From contig CM056380.1 in NCBI GenBank assembly GCA_029718625.1, positions 15,636,005 to 15,700,004 of the forward strand: a stretch of 64,000 nt of DNA, in the 5' to 3' direction. The notes beneath the pieces were generated by a model, which was given only the letters and a program-made list of their open reading frames with translations, was not told where the DNA came from and ran no database searches. The translations under genes were made by a program, and so were the position numbers. This DNA is from Synaphobranchus kaupii. Taxonomy: Eukaryota; Chordata; Actinopteri; Anguilliformes; Synaphobranchidae. This document shows, piece after piece, positions 1 to 11,700 of this stretch (its first letter is position 1; the number at the start of each line of letters is the position of its first letter).

Positions 1-855
1 TGTGCAGCACAGTACATTTATAATGAACAGAGAGCACAGCTCTAAAATCTATTCTAGTAGTAATGCGCACAGGACATATGCTCAGTGTTGTTTGTCATCT
101 TAATGTGGATGTTAATATTTAGAGCTGGCAGACCATTTACAGAATACAATATAACAGGTACATTCTGAAAACTGCAGATACATGCTTTGCATAATACAAG
201 ATGACATATAGACAGAATGTAAACGGGCTTAATAGCTTCAAGATGAGCTTAATATTGACAGAAAACTTCATATCATAAATGGACTTAAGTAATATAACAT
301 GGATATTTTGGACTTTGTAAAATACTATAGACAGAAGAAACAACATGCATACATGCCGATAATTTTGCTGTGCAATCTCAGGTGTTCACTGTCAAACGTT
401 GAAAAGTTAAACTCTTTCAAACAGCCAAATATTTGAAGTAGCAAAGCTACTCGGGAACCTCTGATAAAATTATTTTATCCGAAATCAAATTTGCTTAAAG
501 GTTTTATTTTGGGGTGGGGGGCTGCATTTTGTGTAAAAGCGGCACACTTTCAAATATGCCCCCCCCCACCCCCACCCAGAGGTAGGAGGCATGGCCCTGG
601 AACTAATGTTCTGATTATAGTAATGACTGAAATAACAGGACACTGCCATTACTGACCCCTGGCTTTCAAAGCCGTTCGTTTTCCGTTGCCAACCTTGGCA
701 GTGAGGTATTTTACCAGTCAGCGGCGCTTAGCAGTGACGGCGGGAGGCCCGGTCATAACGGAGCCTCTCATCCAGACGGGTGCAATGCTATTTTATAGCC
801 TTTTCCGCAGTTCTGTAGCTCCAGTCATGTAAGACAGACAAGAGCTTTCAAGAAA
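1..855. other. Intergenic, no gene recognised
   Basis: AT-rich DNA without a supportable gene. A moderately GC-rich patch at about 650-790 precedes the satellite. The one open frame here (about 137-346, minus) has no recognisable domain and looks like chance. Confidence 0.6.
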
Positions 856-859
856 CCTT

Positions 860-1845
860 TAGCAGCTTAGCGCTTTACGCGCTCCGAGTGGCTACGCTCA
901 GCGGTGTATGCGCTCTGAATGATTACGTTTAGCTTTTACGCTCTCCGAGTGGCTACGCTGGGCGGTGTATGCGCTCTGAGTGATTACGTTTAGCGTTTAC
1001 GCGCTCCGAGTGGCTACGCTGGGCGGTGTATGCACTCTGAATGATTACGTTTAGCTTTTACGCTCTCCGAGTGGCTACGCTGGGCGGTGTATGCGCTCTG
1101 AATGATTACGTTTAGCGTTTACGCGCTCCGAGTGGCTACGCTCGGCGGTGTATGCGCTCTGAATGATTACGTTTAGTGTTTACGCGCTCCGAGTGGCTAC
1201 GCTGGGCGGTGTATGCGCTCTGAATGATTACGTTTAGCGTTTACGCGCTCCGAGTGGCTACGCTCGGCGGTGTATGCGCTCTGAATGATTACGTTTAGTG
1301 TTTACGCGCTCCGAGTGGCTACGCTCAGCGGTGTATGCGCTCTGAATGATTACGTTTAGCGCGCTCCGAGTGGTTACGCTCGGCGGTGTATGCGCTCTGA
1401 GTGATTACGTTTAGCGTTTACGCGCTCCGAGTGGCTACGCTCGGCGGTGTATGCGCTCTGAATGATTACGTTTAGCGCTTTAGCGCTCCGAGTGGCTACG
1501 CTAGGCGGTGTATGCGCTCTGAATGATTACGTTTAGCGTTTACGCGCTCCGAGTGGCTACGCTCGGCGGTGTATGCGCTCTGAATGATTACGTTTAGCGT
1601 TTACGTGCTCCGAGTGGCTACGCTCGGCGGTGTATGCGCTCTGAATGATTACGTTTAGCGTTTACGCGCTCCGAGTGGCTACGCTCGGCGGTGTATGCGC
1701 TCTGAATGATTACGTTTAGCGTTTACGCGCTCCGAGTGGCTACGCTCGGCGGTGTATGCGCTCTGAATGATTACGTTTAGCGCTTTAGCGCTCCAAGTGG
1801 TTACGCTCAGCGGTTTATGAGCTCCGAGCGGCACCGCTTTATGGA
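860..1845. repeat. Satellite array A, 61 bp higher-order unit
   Basis: About 16 tandem copies of a 61 bp unit. Each unit is two diverged halves of about 30-31 bp: one carries 'GCTCCGAGTGGCTACGCT', the other 'GCGCTCTGAATGATTACG'. The halves align with the 31 bp monomer of array B (2845-4455) in the same orientation, so the 61 bp period is a dimeric higher-order repeat. The array is CpG-rich, and differences between copies are often C to T or G to A at CpG. Open frames through it are by-products of the repeat. Confidence 0.93.
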
Positions 1846-2120
1846 ATGCCAAAAGGGTCACAATTCGCCATGAATGGACGTGTTATTTTACGGCTTAAAA
1901 ACGGTTTTAACGCCGTAATTTATGCCATAATACATTAAGACGCCATTAAATATGCTGCTAAAATCATCAAAATGCCATATCTTGATGATATTTTTTAAAT
2001 CGCTGTTGGCGTTCCACAAAATGGTGTCTTTTACGCCACTTTTGTGCCGCTAAAAGCTCCGCCTTTTCATAGCCAATAAGGTTGCAATTGCTTCACCCAA
2101 TTAATAATGATCAAGACCTG
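1846..2120. other. Spacer between satellite array A and the MITE
   Basis: AT-rich sequence rich in short words related to 'ACGCC' and 'GGCGT'. No gene or complete repeat unit was seen. Confidence 0.5.
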
Positions 2121-2595
2121 GGCTGCGTTCGGATCCAAAATTGATCCTTCCTGTCGTTCCCTTCCCTTGCTTCAAGGGGGGAATCCCCAAAATGCCAGGA
2201 TGAAATATGGCAGCCACACCAAGTGTGATTCAGATCCAATTTAAGAAAGGGGAGGGAGTAATTATATTCCCTCGCTCCCTCATTTATACTCCCTTTCACC
2301 AAGGGTATAAAATCCAAGCTTCCAGCAAGAAGGGAATCCCTCAATGCAATGCTCCGCATGGAAAAAGTAGGCGGTCACCACAGAAATATGTGGCGGTCAC
2401 ATTTCAAATCTACGGTGTTGCACTTCCGAAATGTTGCGAGGGCGATTCCGTTACGTTTTTGTTTGTTTCTCGTCAATCCTCCCTTGCAGAGCACCTGTTA
2501 AGTTTGCTTGCTGCACGCAGCAAATTGCGTCACAAGATAGCTCCCTCGAGGGAAGACAGCAAGGGAAGGTGTTAAATTGGATTTGAATGCAGCTC
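2121..2595. mobile_element. Non-autonomous TIR element (MITE, hAT-like)
   Basis: A 475 bp element. The left end reads GGCTGCGTTCGGATCCAAAA and the right end is its imperfect inverse (reverse complement GAGCTGCATTCAAATCCAAT). AGACCTG occurs directly outside both ends (2114-2120 and 2596-2602). That is a 7 bp match, or 7 of 8 if an 8 bp duplication is assumed, as expected for hAT. The 122-codon open frame inside has no transposase features. The superfamily is inferred from the duplication length only. Confidence 0.7.
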
Positions 2596-2844
2596 AGACC
2601 TGTTCAGCAAGTCAGCGGGTCTGGTTAATGATAGTAGTGGAACAAAACACCCACATCCAGAATGTTTTTATAATGCAATAGCCTATAATGATCTATTTGG
2701 AATTGAAAGCTTATTATGAGCAGAATCGATCCTGATGCATAGAGCTAAGCTAAGCTGCGTAAAGGAGGTTGCAGTATCTTAGCTTGCCTATGGAATAATT
2801 CTGCCAAAGCAATGGTTACGAACACGGCCCTCACTAGTGAACTA
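2596..2844. other. Spacer before satellite array B
   Basis: Unique-looking AT-rich sequence. No feature supported. Confidence 0.5.
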
Positions 2845-4455
2845 GTGCGCTTTACGCACTCCGAGCGGCAACACTTAGTGCTTTACGTGCTCCGATTGGT
2901 TACGCTTAGTGCTTTACATGCTCCGATTGGTTACGCTTTGTGCTTTACATGCTCCGATTGGTTACGCTTTGTGCTTTACGTGCTCCGATTGGTTACGCTT
3001 AGTGGTTTACATGCTCCGATTGGTTACGCTTAGTGCTTTACATGCTCCGATTGGTTACGCTTTGTGCTTTACGTGCTCCGATTGGTTACGCTTAGTGGTT
3101 TACATGCTCCGATTGGTTACGCTTTGTGCTTTACATGCTCCGATTGGTTACACTTAGTGCTTTGCGTGCTCCGATTGGTTACGCTTAGTGCTTTACATGC
3201 TCCGATTGGTTACGCTTTGTGCTTTACGTGCTCCGATTGGTTACGCTTAGTGGTTTACACACTCCGAGCGTTTATGTGTAGTGGTTTACGTGCTCTGAGT
3301 GGTTATGCTTTGCGGTTTACACGCTCCGAGCGGTTACGCATAGCGGTTTACACGCTCCGAGCTGTTATAGCGGTTTACACGCTCCGAGCGGTTACGCATA
3401 GCGGTTTACACGCTCCGAGCGGTTACGCATAGCGGTTTACACGCTCCGAGCGGTTACGCATAGCGGTTTACACGCTCCGAGCGGTTACGCATAGCGGTTT
3501 ACACGCTCCGAGCGGTTACGCATATCGGTTTACACGCTCCGAGCGGTTACGCATAGCGGTTTACGTGCTCTGAGCGGTTATGCTTAGTGGTTTACACGCT
3601 CCGAGCGGTTACGCATAGCGGTTTACGCGCTCCGAGCGGTTACGCATAGCGGTTTACACGCTCTGAGTGGTTATGCTTTGCGGTTTACACGCTCCGAGCG
3701 TTTATGTGTAGTGGTTTACACGCTCCGAGCGGTTACGCATAGCGGTTTACACGCTCCGAGTGGTTACGCATAGCGGTTTACGTGCTCTGAGTGGTTATGC
3801 TTTGCGGTTTACACGCTCCGAGCGTTTATGTGTAGTGGTTTACACGCTCCGAGCGGTTACGCATAGCGGTTTACACGCTCCGAGCGGTTACGCATAGCGG
3901 TTTACACGCTCTGAGCGGTTACGCATAGCGGTTTACACGCTCCGAGCGGTTACGCATAGCGGTTTACACGCTCTGAGCGGTTACGCATAGCGGTTTACAC
4001 GCTCCGAGCGGTTACGCATAGCGGTTTACACGCTCTGAGCGGTTACGCATAGCGGTTTACACGCTCCGAGCGGTTACGCATAGCGGTTTACACGCTCTGA
4101 GCGGTTACGCATAGCGGTTTACACGCTCCGAGCGGTTACGCATAGCGGTTTACACGCTCTGAGTGGTTACGCATAGCGGTTTACACGCTCCGAGCGGTTA
4201 CGCATAGCGGTTTACACGCTCCGAGCGGTTACGCATAGCGGTTTACACGCTCTGAGTGGTTACGCATAGCGGTTTACGTGCTCTGAGCGGTTACGCATAG
4301 CGGTTTACACGCTCTGAGCGGTTATGCATAGCGGTTTACGTGCTCTGAGCGGTTACGCATAGCGGTTTACATGCTCTGAGTGGTTATGCATAGTGGTTTA
4401 CACGCTCTGAGCGTTTACGCATAGCGGTTTACACGCTCCAGGTGGTTACGCTTAC
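2845..4455. repeat. Satellite array B, 31 bp monomer, about 52 copies
   Basis: Tandem 31 bp monomers, each with a near-palindrome such as CGCTCCGAGCG (arms CGCTC/GAGCG around one base). Two domains are visible. 2845-3250 uses a 'GCTCCGATTGGTTACGCT' variant in which three monomer types recur at about 93 bp. 3250-4455 uses 'GCTCCGAGCGGTTACGCATA'. Between about 3840 and 4150, CTCCGAG and CTCTGAG monomers alternate, giving a 62 bp dimer. Frames of 73-122 codons here are repeat artefacts: 31 is not a multiple of 3, so the frame rotates through three copies. Confidence 0.95.
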
Positions 4456-4565
4456 TGGTTTATGTGGGATTCTGGGAAAGCTGGTTTGTGTCCTTGTTTT
4501 CATTCCAGTTATTGTGTCCAGTATTGGACCACAGTAAAAACAGTCTTCAGCTGTAGATAGTTCCT

Positions 4566-4810
4566 TTACGGGGTGGGGGGATGACTCGGTGGGGGAGAAT
4601 CGTCGCATACAAAAATGGCCTCGGGCGAGCTGGAATCACGGTCAGGAGCTTGAGGAGTCACAGCCTGAAGAGGGCGGGGCGACCTCTTTCCTACTACCGG
4701 CTGACGGGGTTGTAGTGGTGAATTCTTTGAATTGAATTAGATAGGGTACAATTGGCTACCAAATTGGAAGAAAATTGGAAAAAATCTGAAATAAATTTAA
4801 AAAATATTTA
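4566..4810 (+). mobile_element. 5'-truncated tRNA-derived SINE, same family as 19071-19450
   Basis: The stretch from about 4610 matches the body and tail of the SINE at 19071-19450 in opposite orientation: 'GGTCAGGAGCTTGAGGAGTC', then 'GGCTGA.GGGGTTGTAG', then 'TGGCTACCAAATTGG'. The tRNA-like head is absent, so this is a truncated copy. Its A-rich tail runs to about 4810. Confidence 0.75.
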
Positions 4811-5390
4811 ACAAAATTGAGCCATGCCACACGGCCCCCGGATTAAACCCTGACAAAATCCAGAGGTCCGGAGGAGATATCGGTTCCCCAGCCACTCTGC
4901 TTATTTCACACTCTTACTACAACACAGGACCTGGCTATCGTCATTTGCTTCTCGTCTCAATGTCCCTGCTGGTCCCATCTCTAAGAGCCCTGTTCTCGCA
5001 TGAGTGTTGGTTCATTCAATCAGGGGAGTTCCTTTGAGTTCTGGCACGAGATTTGGGCCACTTGGTACTTGTGTGAACGGGGCCAAGTGCGGCTGGCAAA
5101 CAGCCGCTCTCTGCAGAGCCTGGGCAGACATGTCAGACATCTGTCTTCGGCAGAGGCTCCTCTGAGCCGTGCTAAAAATCCAGCTCTGAGGCGTAGGACC
5201 GCAAAATGGGAACCAATTAAAACCCAATAGACCATCAACTGCTCCCCCTTTGTTCCTCTTTCCCTTTGGTCAGCAGGCCTGTGTTATGCTGCTGGGGAAT
5301 CTGCTCTTCCTGAGCGCCTCTATTGTTTCTGTGACCCTGTGAAAGCCTAAGGCTATCTGTCATTATAAGTGTCCCTTCATGTTCACTGGC
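4811..5390. other. Intergenic, no gene recognised
   Basis: Unique-looking sequence between a SINE fragment and a minisatellite. Overlapping short open frames around 5000-5240 on both strands show no domain. Confidence 0.5.
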
Positions 5391-5391
5391 A

Positions 5392-5655
5392 CAGTTACCT
5401 CTCTCTACCACATGCCTCCCCCGTGGGCTGTACTGCTGTTTCTGCAGTGAACAGCGCAGTTACCTCCCTCTACCACATGCCTCCCCCGTGGGCTGTACTG
5501 CTGTTTCTGCAGTGAACAGCGCAGTTACCTCCCTCTACCACATGCCTCCCCCGTGGGCTGTACTGCTGTTTCTGCAGTGAACAGCGCAGTTACCTCTCTC
5601 TACCACATGCCTCCCCCGTGGGCTGTACTGCTGTTTCTGCAGTGAACAGCGCAGG
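5392..5655. repeat. 65 bp tandem repeat, about 4 copies
   Basis: The unit contains CAGTTACCTC..CTACCACATG and CTGTTTCTGCAGTGAACAGC. Copies start at 5392, 5457, 5522 and 5587, exactly 65 bp apart, and are nearly identical, which suggests recent amplification. Confidence 0.93.
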
Positions 5656-5724
5656 GGACTGCTGCTGCGTTCCCAGAATCTGGAGCAGGCATGTCTTTCC
5701 CAGATGGGAGGTGGAAAACTAGAC

Positions 5725-6466
5725 AGCACTGACTCACTACAGTACTAAGACTCCTCACAGCACTAAGACTCCTCACTTTACTGAGACTCCTAACTGTACT
5801 AAGACTCCTCACTGTACTAAGACTCCTCACAGCACTAAGACTCCTCACTGTACTAAGACTCTTCACTGTACTGAGACTCCTCACAGCACTAAAACTTTTC
5901 ACTGTACTGAGACTCCTCACAGCACTAAAACTTTTCACTGTACTGAGACTCCTCACAGCACTAAGACTCCTCACTGTACTAAGACTCCTCACAGCACTGA
6001 CTCCTCAATGTACTGACACTCCTCACAACACTAAGACTCCTCAATGTACTGAGACTCCTCACAGCACTGACTCTTCAATGTACTGAGACTCCTCGCAGCA
6101 CAAAAACTCCTCACAGTCCTAAGACTCCTCACAGCACTGACTCTTCAATGTACTGAGACTCCTCACAGCACTAAGACTCCTCACAGTACTAAGACTCCTC
6201 ACAGCACTAAGACTCCTCACAGCACTAAGTCTCCTCACAGTACTAAGACTCCTCACAGCACTAAGACTCCTCACAGCACTAAGTCTCCTCACAGTACTAA
6301 GACTCCTCACAGCACTAAGACTCCTCACAGTACTAAGACTCCTCACAGCACTAAGACTCCTCACAGCACTAAGTCTCCTCACAGTACTAAGACTCCTCAC
6401 AGCACTAAGACTCCTCACAGCACTAAGTCTCCTCACAGCACTAAGACTCCTCACTGTACTAAGAGT
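5725..6466. repeat. 18 bp minisatellite, about 41 copies, with a 54 bp higher-order part
   Basis: The unit is ACTCCTCACAGCACTAAG, with a variant ACTCCTCACTGTACTAAG. From about 6180 to 6430 three variants (CAGTACTAAGACT, CAGCACTAAGACT, CAGCACTAAGTCT) recur in fixed order, a 54 bp trimer. Because 18 is a multiple of 3, long minus-strand frames of a six-residue repeat appear; they are not genes. Confidence 0.95.
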
Positions 6467-6758
6467 CATTATGTATATTGTATTGCCGCTATTGGTGATT
6501 GACATTGCCAGTGTGTGCTCATGCCAATAATTGCACATTTGAATTTGAGACGGCTGATGGGGTCCCTGAGCAACATATTAACCGTTCACATGGGGGGCTG
6601 CACCACCTGTGTCCCTGCTCTGGATCAGAATTCTGTGGGGCCACTGAACAGGCACCTGCCTCATTCCGCCCCCTCCTCCCCATCCGCCACACACGGGTCA
6701 GTGATGAGGGATCTGCCCCTCTCACAGACTGTAGAGCCTGAGAGAAGCCATCACCCCC

Positions 6759-6779
6759 TCACACACACTCACATGCACG

Positions 6780-6810
<31 letters not shown>

Positions 6811-6871
6811 ACACACTCACATGCACACACGCGCACATATACACACACACACATACACACACACTCACATG

Positions 6872-6903
<32 letters not shown>

Positions 6904-7382
6904 TGCACACACGCGCACATATACACACACACACTCACATGCACACACACGCACACAAATACACACACACTCACATGCACACACACACACACACACACAA
7001 ATACACACACATGCACACACACACACATACACACACACTCACATGCACACACGCGCACATACACACACACACTCACATGCACACACACAAACACGCAGAC
7101 ACACACATACACTCACATGCACACACACGCACATATACACACGCACACACACACACACACTCACATGCACGCACACAAATACACACACACTCACATGCAC
7201 ACACACACACACACACACAAATACACACACACACACACACATACACACACACTCACATGCACACACGCGCACATACACACACATACACACACTCACATGC
7301 ACACACACAAACACGCAGACACACACATACACACACACTCACATGCACACACACGCACACAAACATGCACATAAACACACGT

Positions 7383-7443
<61 letters not shown>

Positions 7444-7486
7444 CACATGCACACACACGAACAAGCACATGCACACACACACACAG
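6759..7486. repeat. Compound CA-rich microsatellite/minisatellite
   Basis: Long (CA)n interrupted by a recurring 'ACTCACATGCACACAC(G)' block, so the array is partly a higher-order repeat. The 370-codon His/Thr frame on the plus strand and the Cys/Val frame on the minus strand are artefacts. Confidence 0.95.
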
Positions 7487-7741
7487 CCCTGGCCTGCTAA
7501 TCAGCACCATGGCTTCGTTTCACCACATGAAAGGAGCTTGACTGAGGCTTTTCCTCCCAACCGACTGCACTTCATCAGCACATGCACAGAAAAGACGGGC
7601 AGAAAAAAAGAGAAAAGAAGCATGTGAAACCCTTCCAGAATAAATGAGGCATAGACGCTTCATCCTGGGAGAGGTAATCAACGTAAGGCAAACCAGGGTG
7701 GGGGGCAGGTTTGCAAATAAAAGCTGCGATTGCAATGCAAC
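7487..7741. other. Unique spacer between two arrays
   Basis: Short non-repetitive sequence with no supported gene. Confidence 0.5.
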
Positions 7742-9014
7742 GGTGCAGGGGTTTAGTATGTATCAGAGCTGTATGAGGGTGCAGGGGCTAGTATGTATCA
7801 GAGCTGTATGAGAGTGCAGGGTTTAGTATGTATCAGAGCTGTATGAGGGTGCAGGGGTTAGTATGTATCAGAGCTGTATGAGGGTGCAGGGTTTAGTATG
7901 TATCAGAGCTGTATGAGGGTGCAGGGGTTAGTATGTATCAGAGCTGTATGAGGGTGCAGGGGTTAGTATGTATTAGAGCTGTATGAGGGTGCAGGGGTTA
8001 GTATGTATCAGAGCTGTATTAGGGTGCAGGGTTTAGTATGTATCAGAGCTGTATGATGGTGCAGGGGTTAGTATGTATCAGAGCTGTATGAGGGTGCAGG
8101 GGTTAGTATGTATCAGAGCTGTATGAGGGTGCAGGGGTTAGTATGTATCAGAGCTGTATGAGGGTGCAGGGGTTAGTATGTATCAGAGCTGTATTAGGGT
8201 GCAGGGTTTAGCATGTATCAGAGCTGTATTAGGGTGCAGGGATTAGTATGTATCAGAGCTGCATTAGGGTGCAGGGTTTAATATGTATCAGAGCTGTATG
8301 AGGGTGCAGGGATTAGTATGTATCAGAGCTGTATGAGGGTGCAGGGGTTAGTATGTATCAGAGCTGTATGAAGGTGCAGGGGTTAGTATGTATCAGAGCT
8401 GTATGAGGGTGCAGGGGTTAGTATGGATCAGAGCTGTGTGAGGGTGCAGGGGTCAGTATGTATCAGAGCTGTATGAGGGTGCAGGGGTTAGTATGGATCA
8501 GAGCTGTATGAGGGTGCAGGGGTTAGTATGGATCAGAGCTGTATGAGGGTGCAGGGGTTAGTATGTATCAGAGATGTGTGAGGGTGCAGGGGTTAGTATG
8601 TATCAGAGCTGTATGAGGGTGCAGGGGTTAGTATGGATCAGAGCTGTATGAGGGTGCAGGGGTTAGTATGTATCAGAGCTGTATGAGGGTGCAGGGGTTA
8701 GTATGGATCAGAGCTGTATGAGGGTGCAGGGGTTAGTATGTATCAGAGCTGTATGAGGGTGCAGGGGTTAGTATGTATCAGAGTTGTATGAAGGTGCAGG
8801 GGTTAGTATGTATCAGAGCTGTATGAGGGTGCAGGGGTTAGTATGGATCAGAGCTGTATGAGGGTGCAGGGGTTAGTATGTATCAGAGCTGTATGAGGGT
8901 GCAGGGGTTAGTATGTATCAGAGCTGTATGAGGGTGCAGGGGTTAGTATGTATCAGAGCTGTATGAGGGTGCAGGGGCTAGTATGGATCAGAGCTGTATG
9001 AGGGTGCAGTGGTT
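7742..9014. repeat. 35 bp minisatellite, about 36 copies
   Basis: The unit reads GGTGCAGGGGTTAGTATG followed by TATCAGAGCTGTATGAG. Most copies are 35 bp. The main variants are TATGTATCAG versus TATGGATCAG and TATGAGGG versus TATTAGGG; the TATGGATCAG type is confined to the 3' half (after about 8420). No copy carries a start-to-stop frame. Confidence 0.96.
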
Positions 9015-11156
9015 GTGGTCTGTGTGCAGACAGCTGGGCTGACGGATGTACTGGCTGAAAGTGGATGAGGTGGACAGAGGTGTGGGCGTTAAACGTACCA
9101 CAGAACACGTGAGCACCACTGAGCCTGATTCAACTCAGAGTCAGAGGATATGAGAAACGGTGCACTGACGGGATAAAAACAGGGCCCCGTCCACAAACTG
9201 TTTGCACAGGATGGCTCTAAATAGGCAGGTACGGGGAAATGTATTTTTAGATGTCCCAAAGGACAGGATATCAAAGGGCCGCAGCTGCCAAACTTTAATC
9301 CCAAATACAAACAAACAAGTGGGTGCCTGTAGGTCTTTCATAAATTACACACCATCTATAAATCAAAGTCTCCAGTGTCTGGAAATGTCTTGTGATGGGA
9401 CATCCAGGCAGGTAGATTACTTTGGCCTCTAACCAAACAATCTTGTCTTGGCAGCAAAGTCGGATTGATATGGACCACACATGCTTTGCTGCAGCGCCCT
9501 CTGCTGGTCAGGTTGCAGACTTCACTAAATCAAAAGTCAACAAGGGTAAATCAAGGTGAACAAGGGGATGCTCTTGTCTGATGACTGCAGTAGTTTTTTT
9601 GGATGACGTGCAGTAGTAGACCTACCCCCACATGTTATCAATGGGAATGCGTTTTCTTCAAAGCAACCCCAGAATTCCATAAGCTATTTCTATTACAACT
9701 TTTTTCATATAGACTTTACAGCACGCAAAAAACGTCAGGATTCACGGTGGCATGTATATGATTTGCCTATCTCTATCTCTCATGGTGTTTACTTACCAAG
9801 TTTAAATGCACTTCTGTACGTCGCTTTGGCTCAGTTGTGAAATGTAAGTGGTAAGAAGGAATGAGGAGGATAATAGACGGGACACGTACCGCGCCCACAG
9901 ACCTTGTAATGACATCTCCACTGATGCTCATAAATTCGCAACTTGGAGATACAGCCGGCCTTTCTGGCTCATACGCCTTCAGAATGGATCACATTCAAAA
10001 TGGCAATAAACACTCCCTATTCATTGGCCAGACGGTCGAAGAAATTGGAACGTAATAGTTGTTTAGATGACAGTGTCTATGTATTTGTCAAACCGTTGTA
10101 ATTTGAAATACAAATGTTTACCTTTATAGCAACGGAACGAACTCTGATTCGTTATTTTTGTTCTTAAATGTTTTCATGTGTTTATACAGTATATTATTAT
10201 TATTATTATTACAGTATATGCCAACAATCGCGCTTATGAGAGCAAAGAGGACTATATCTTTTTGATATATAGCCAAACATATAAGATACAAAGATACTAT
10301 TTCAGTTTAAGCATTGATATAGGCCTAATATTTTAAAGATTATAGATAGGTGCAGCGGTTATTGTCTTCATTTTTAGCAAAAATGAAAACATAAACTGTC
10401 TAATTGGAACCCCAATTTCTTAGTAATTTTAATTTTGTGACAGGCCTTTCCCTTTTTTGTCTCTCTTTGCTCTCGCGTAAACGCAACCATATGTTAAAGG
10501 ACTCATGTAATGACTCATGGAGTCCCGTGGGAACACGATACAAAGCAGTACAGAGGGACTGAAACAACCGTTGTGAGGGGAAAAATCCTAAAGAAAACTG
10601 AAAATGAAAATGTATTACAATTCTATTAAACTCTATTAAAGTCGAAATTATATTTTTATAACCCTTTATTAGCTACTGTACAAGTTAGCAAGTTACCAAC
10701 TAAAGAAGTCATGCAAATTAATTGGACCTGATTTGCATTGGAGCAAAACAACTAAGACAGATCAGTGTTTGTTATTGTGTAACATGTCAATGCCAGTAGA
10801 TATTGGAGTGTAGCCTATAAATAGACAATTAGAGGGGGAAATTGCAAGATATTTTTTCATTTAAGCAACATGAAATATACTGTGTATGTTGTAATTAAAT
10901 GATGAAATACAATACACATCGGGCCTGTAAATAAACCTATACTGAAAGCGGGAAAGGTAGGCTATCCAATGAAGCATCGGCACATACGGAAATCATTTCA
11001 GCATTTGAGAAACAAACAACACTGGGTTGGATTCATGGGCTACTCACCCTAAAGAGGAGCGGCCTAATTATAATGATCGGCTCGGAACATTCTGGGTAAG
11101 CACGTTGGCTGTCTTGCACAAACAAAGACTTCCTAAATTAAAGGAATGGCAATGAA
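9015..11156. other. Intergenic, no gene recognised
   Basis: About 2.1 kb of mostly AT-rich unique sequence with a short (TTA)n run at about 10194-10214. A fragment near 9816-9850 resembles the fish retroposon tail. Small open frames around 9089-9480 overlap on both strands and show no domain. Confidence 0.55.
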
Positions 11157-11700
11157 GTGTCATTCAAGATCACAGAGCACAGCCGTTCCTCGGTCATAAA
11201 CCGAATTGGACCCCGAAGCATCGACAGGATATGTAGAGTAGACGGTTCCACAAAACACAAGCCGCGACCCCGGGCTCAGCCACGCCCCCACTCAGATGGT
11301 CCTCGACCAGATAGGACGGGTTTCTGGACCCCGTCCAGGACGTTCATAAAGCTGTCCCTAAACCATGACGGAGGGGAGGGGGGGGGGGGGTGGAATGACG
11401 AAGAGGGAGAAGTAGGGACGGGGGGGGGGGGGGGGGGGGCAAAAATAAAACGAGTCTGCAGGGACTCATCCCCTCGTTGTTTGACGTTTGGCTGTGGAGC
11501 GTGAAACTAGAGCCATCCTGCTCGTTACAAATGAACCATCCCTCTGGAGCGGAGCCTCTTCACTCTCCGAGCATTTGGGTTCAATCAAAATCCTGTTGGG
11601 GGCGGTTCGCCTCAAAATTTCTCAGTCCTCCAGATCTTCTCTCGTTGTCAGAGTGCAGGTGGGGGCATTCCGTACGCACCAGGTCCAATTCCCGCATGGC
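11157..11700. other. GC-rich, CpG-containing patch with long G runs
   Basis: This is the only GC-rich, CpG-containing stretch between the minisatellites and apcdd1l, 3 kb upstream of the first exon found. It contains G runs of about 12 and 20 bases near 11380 and 11420. It could include the apcdd1l promoter or first exon, but I found no signal-peptide exon with a good donor, so this is only a suggestion. Confidence 0.3.

Noticed and set aside
2207..2575. 122-codon frame inside the 475 bp MITE
   Set aside because: It spans nearly the whole element, has no transposase motif, and the element is too short to be autonomous.
2812..3432. Plus-strand frames with a 31-residue repeat
   Set aside because: Frame rotation through the 31 bp satellite monomer. 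Rejected as a repeat protein.
860..4455. CRISPR-like array
   Set aside because: Repeats are directly adjacent with no unique spacers, and the genome is vertebrate.
5600..6538. Minus-strand frames of 130 and 139 codons with a six-residue repeat
   Set aside because: The 18 bp repeat is a multiple of 3, so an open frame is expected. No signal peptide, domain or flanking gene structure.
6515..7627. 370-codon plus-strand frame, rich in His and Thr
   Set aside because: It is a translation of the CA-rich array; all frames of the array stay open.
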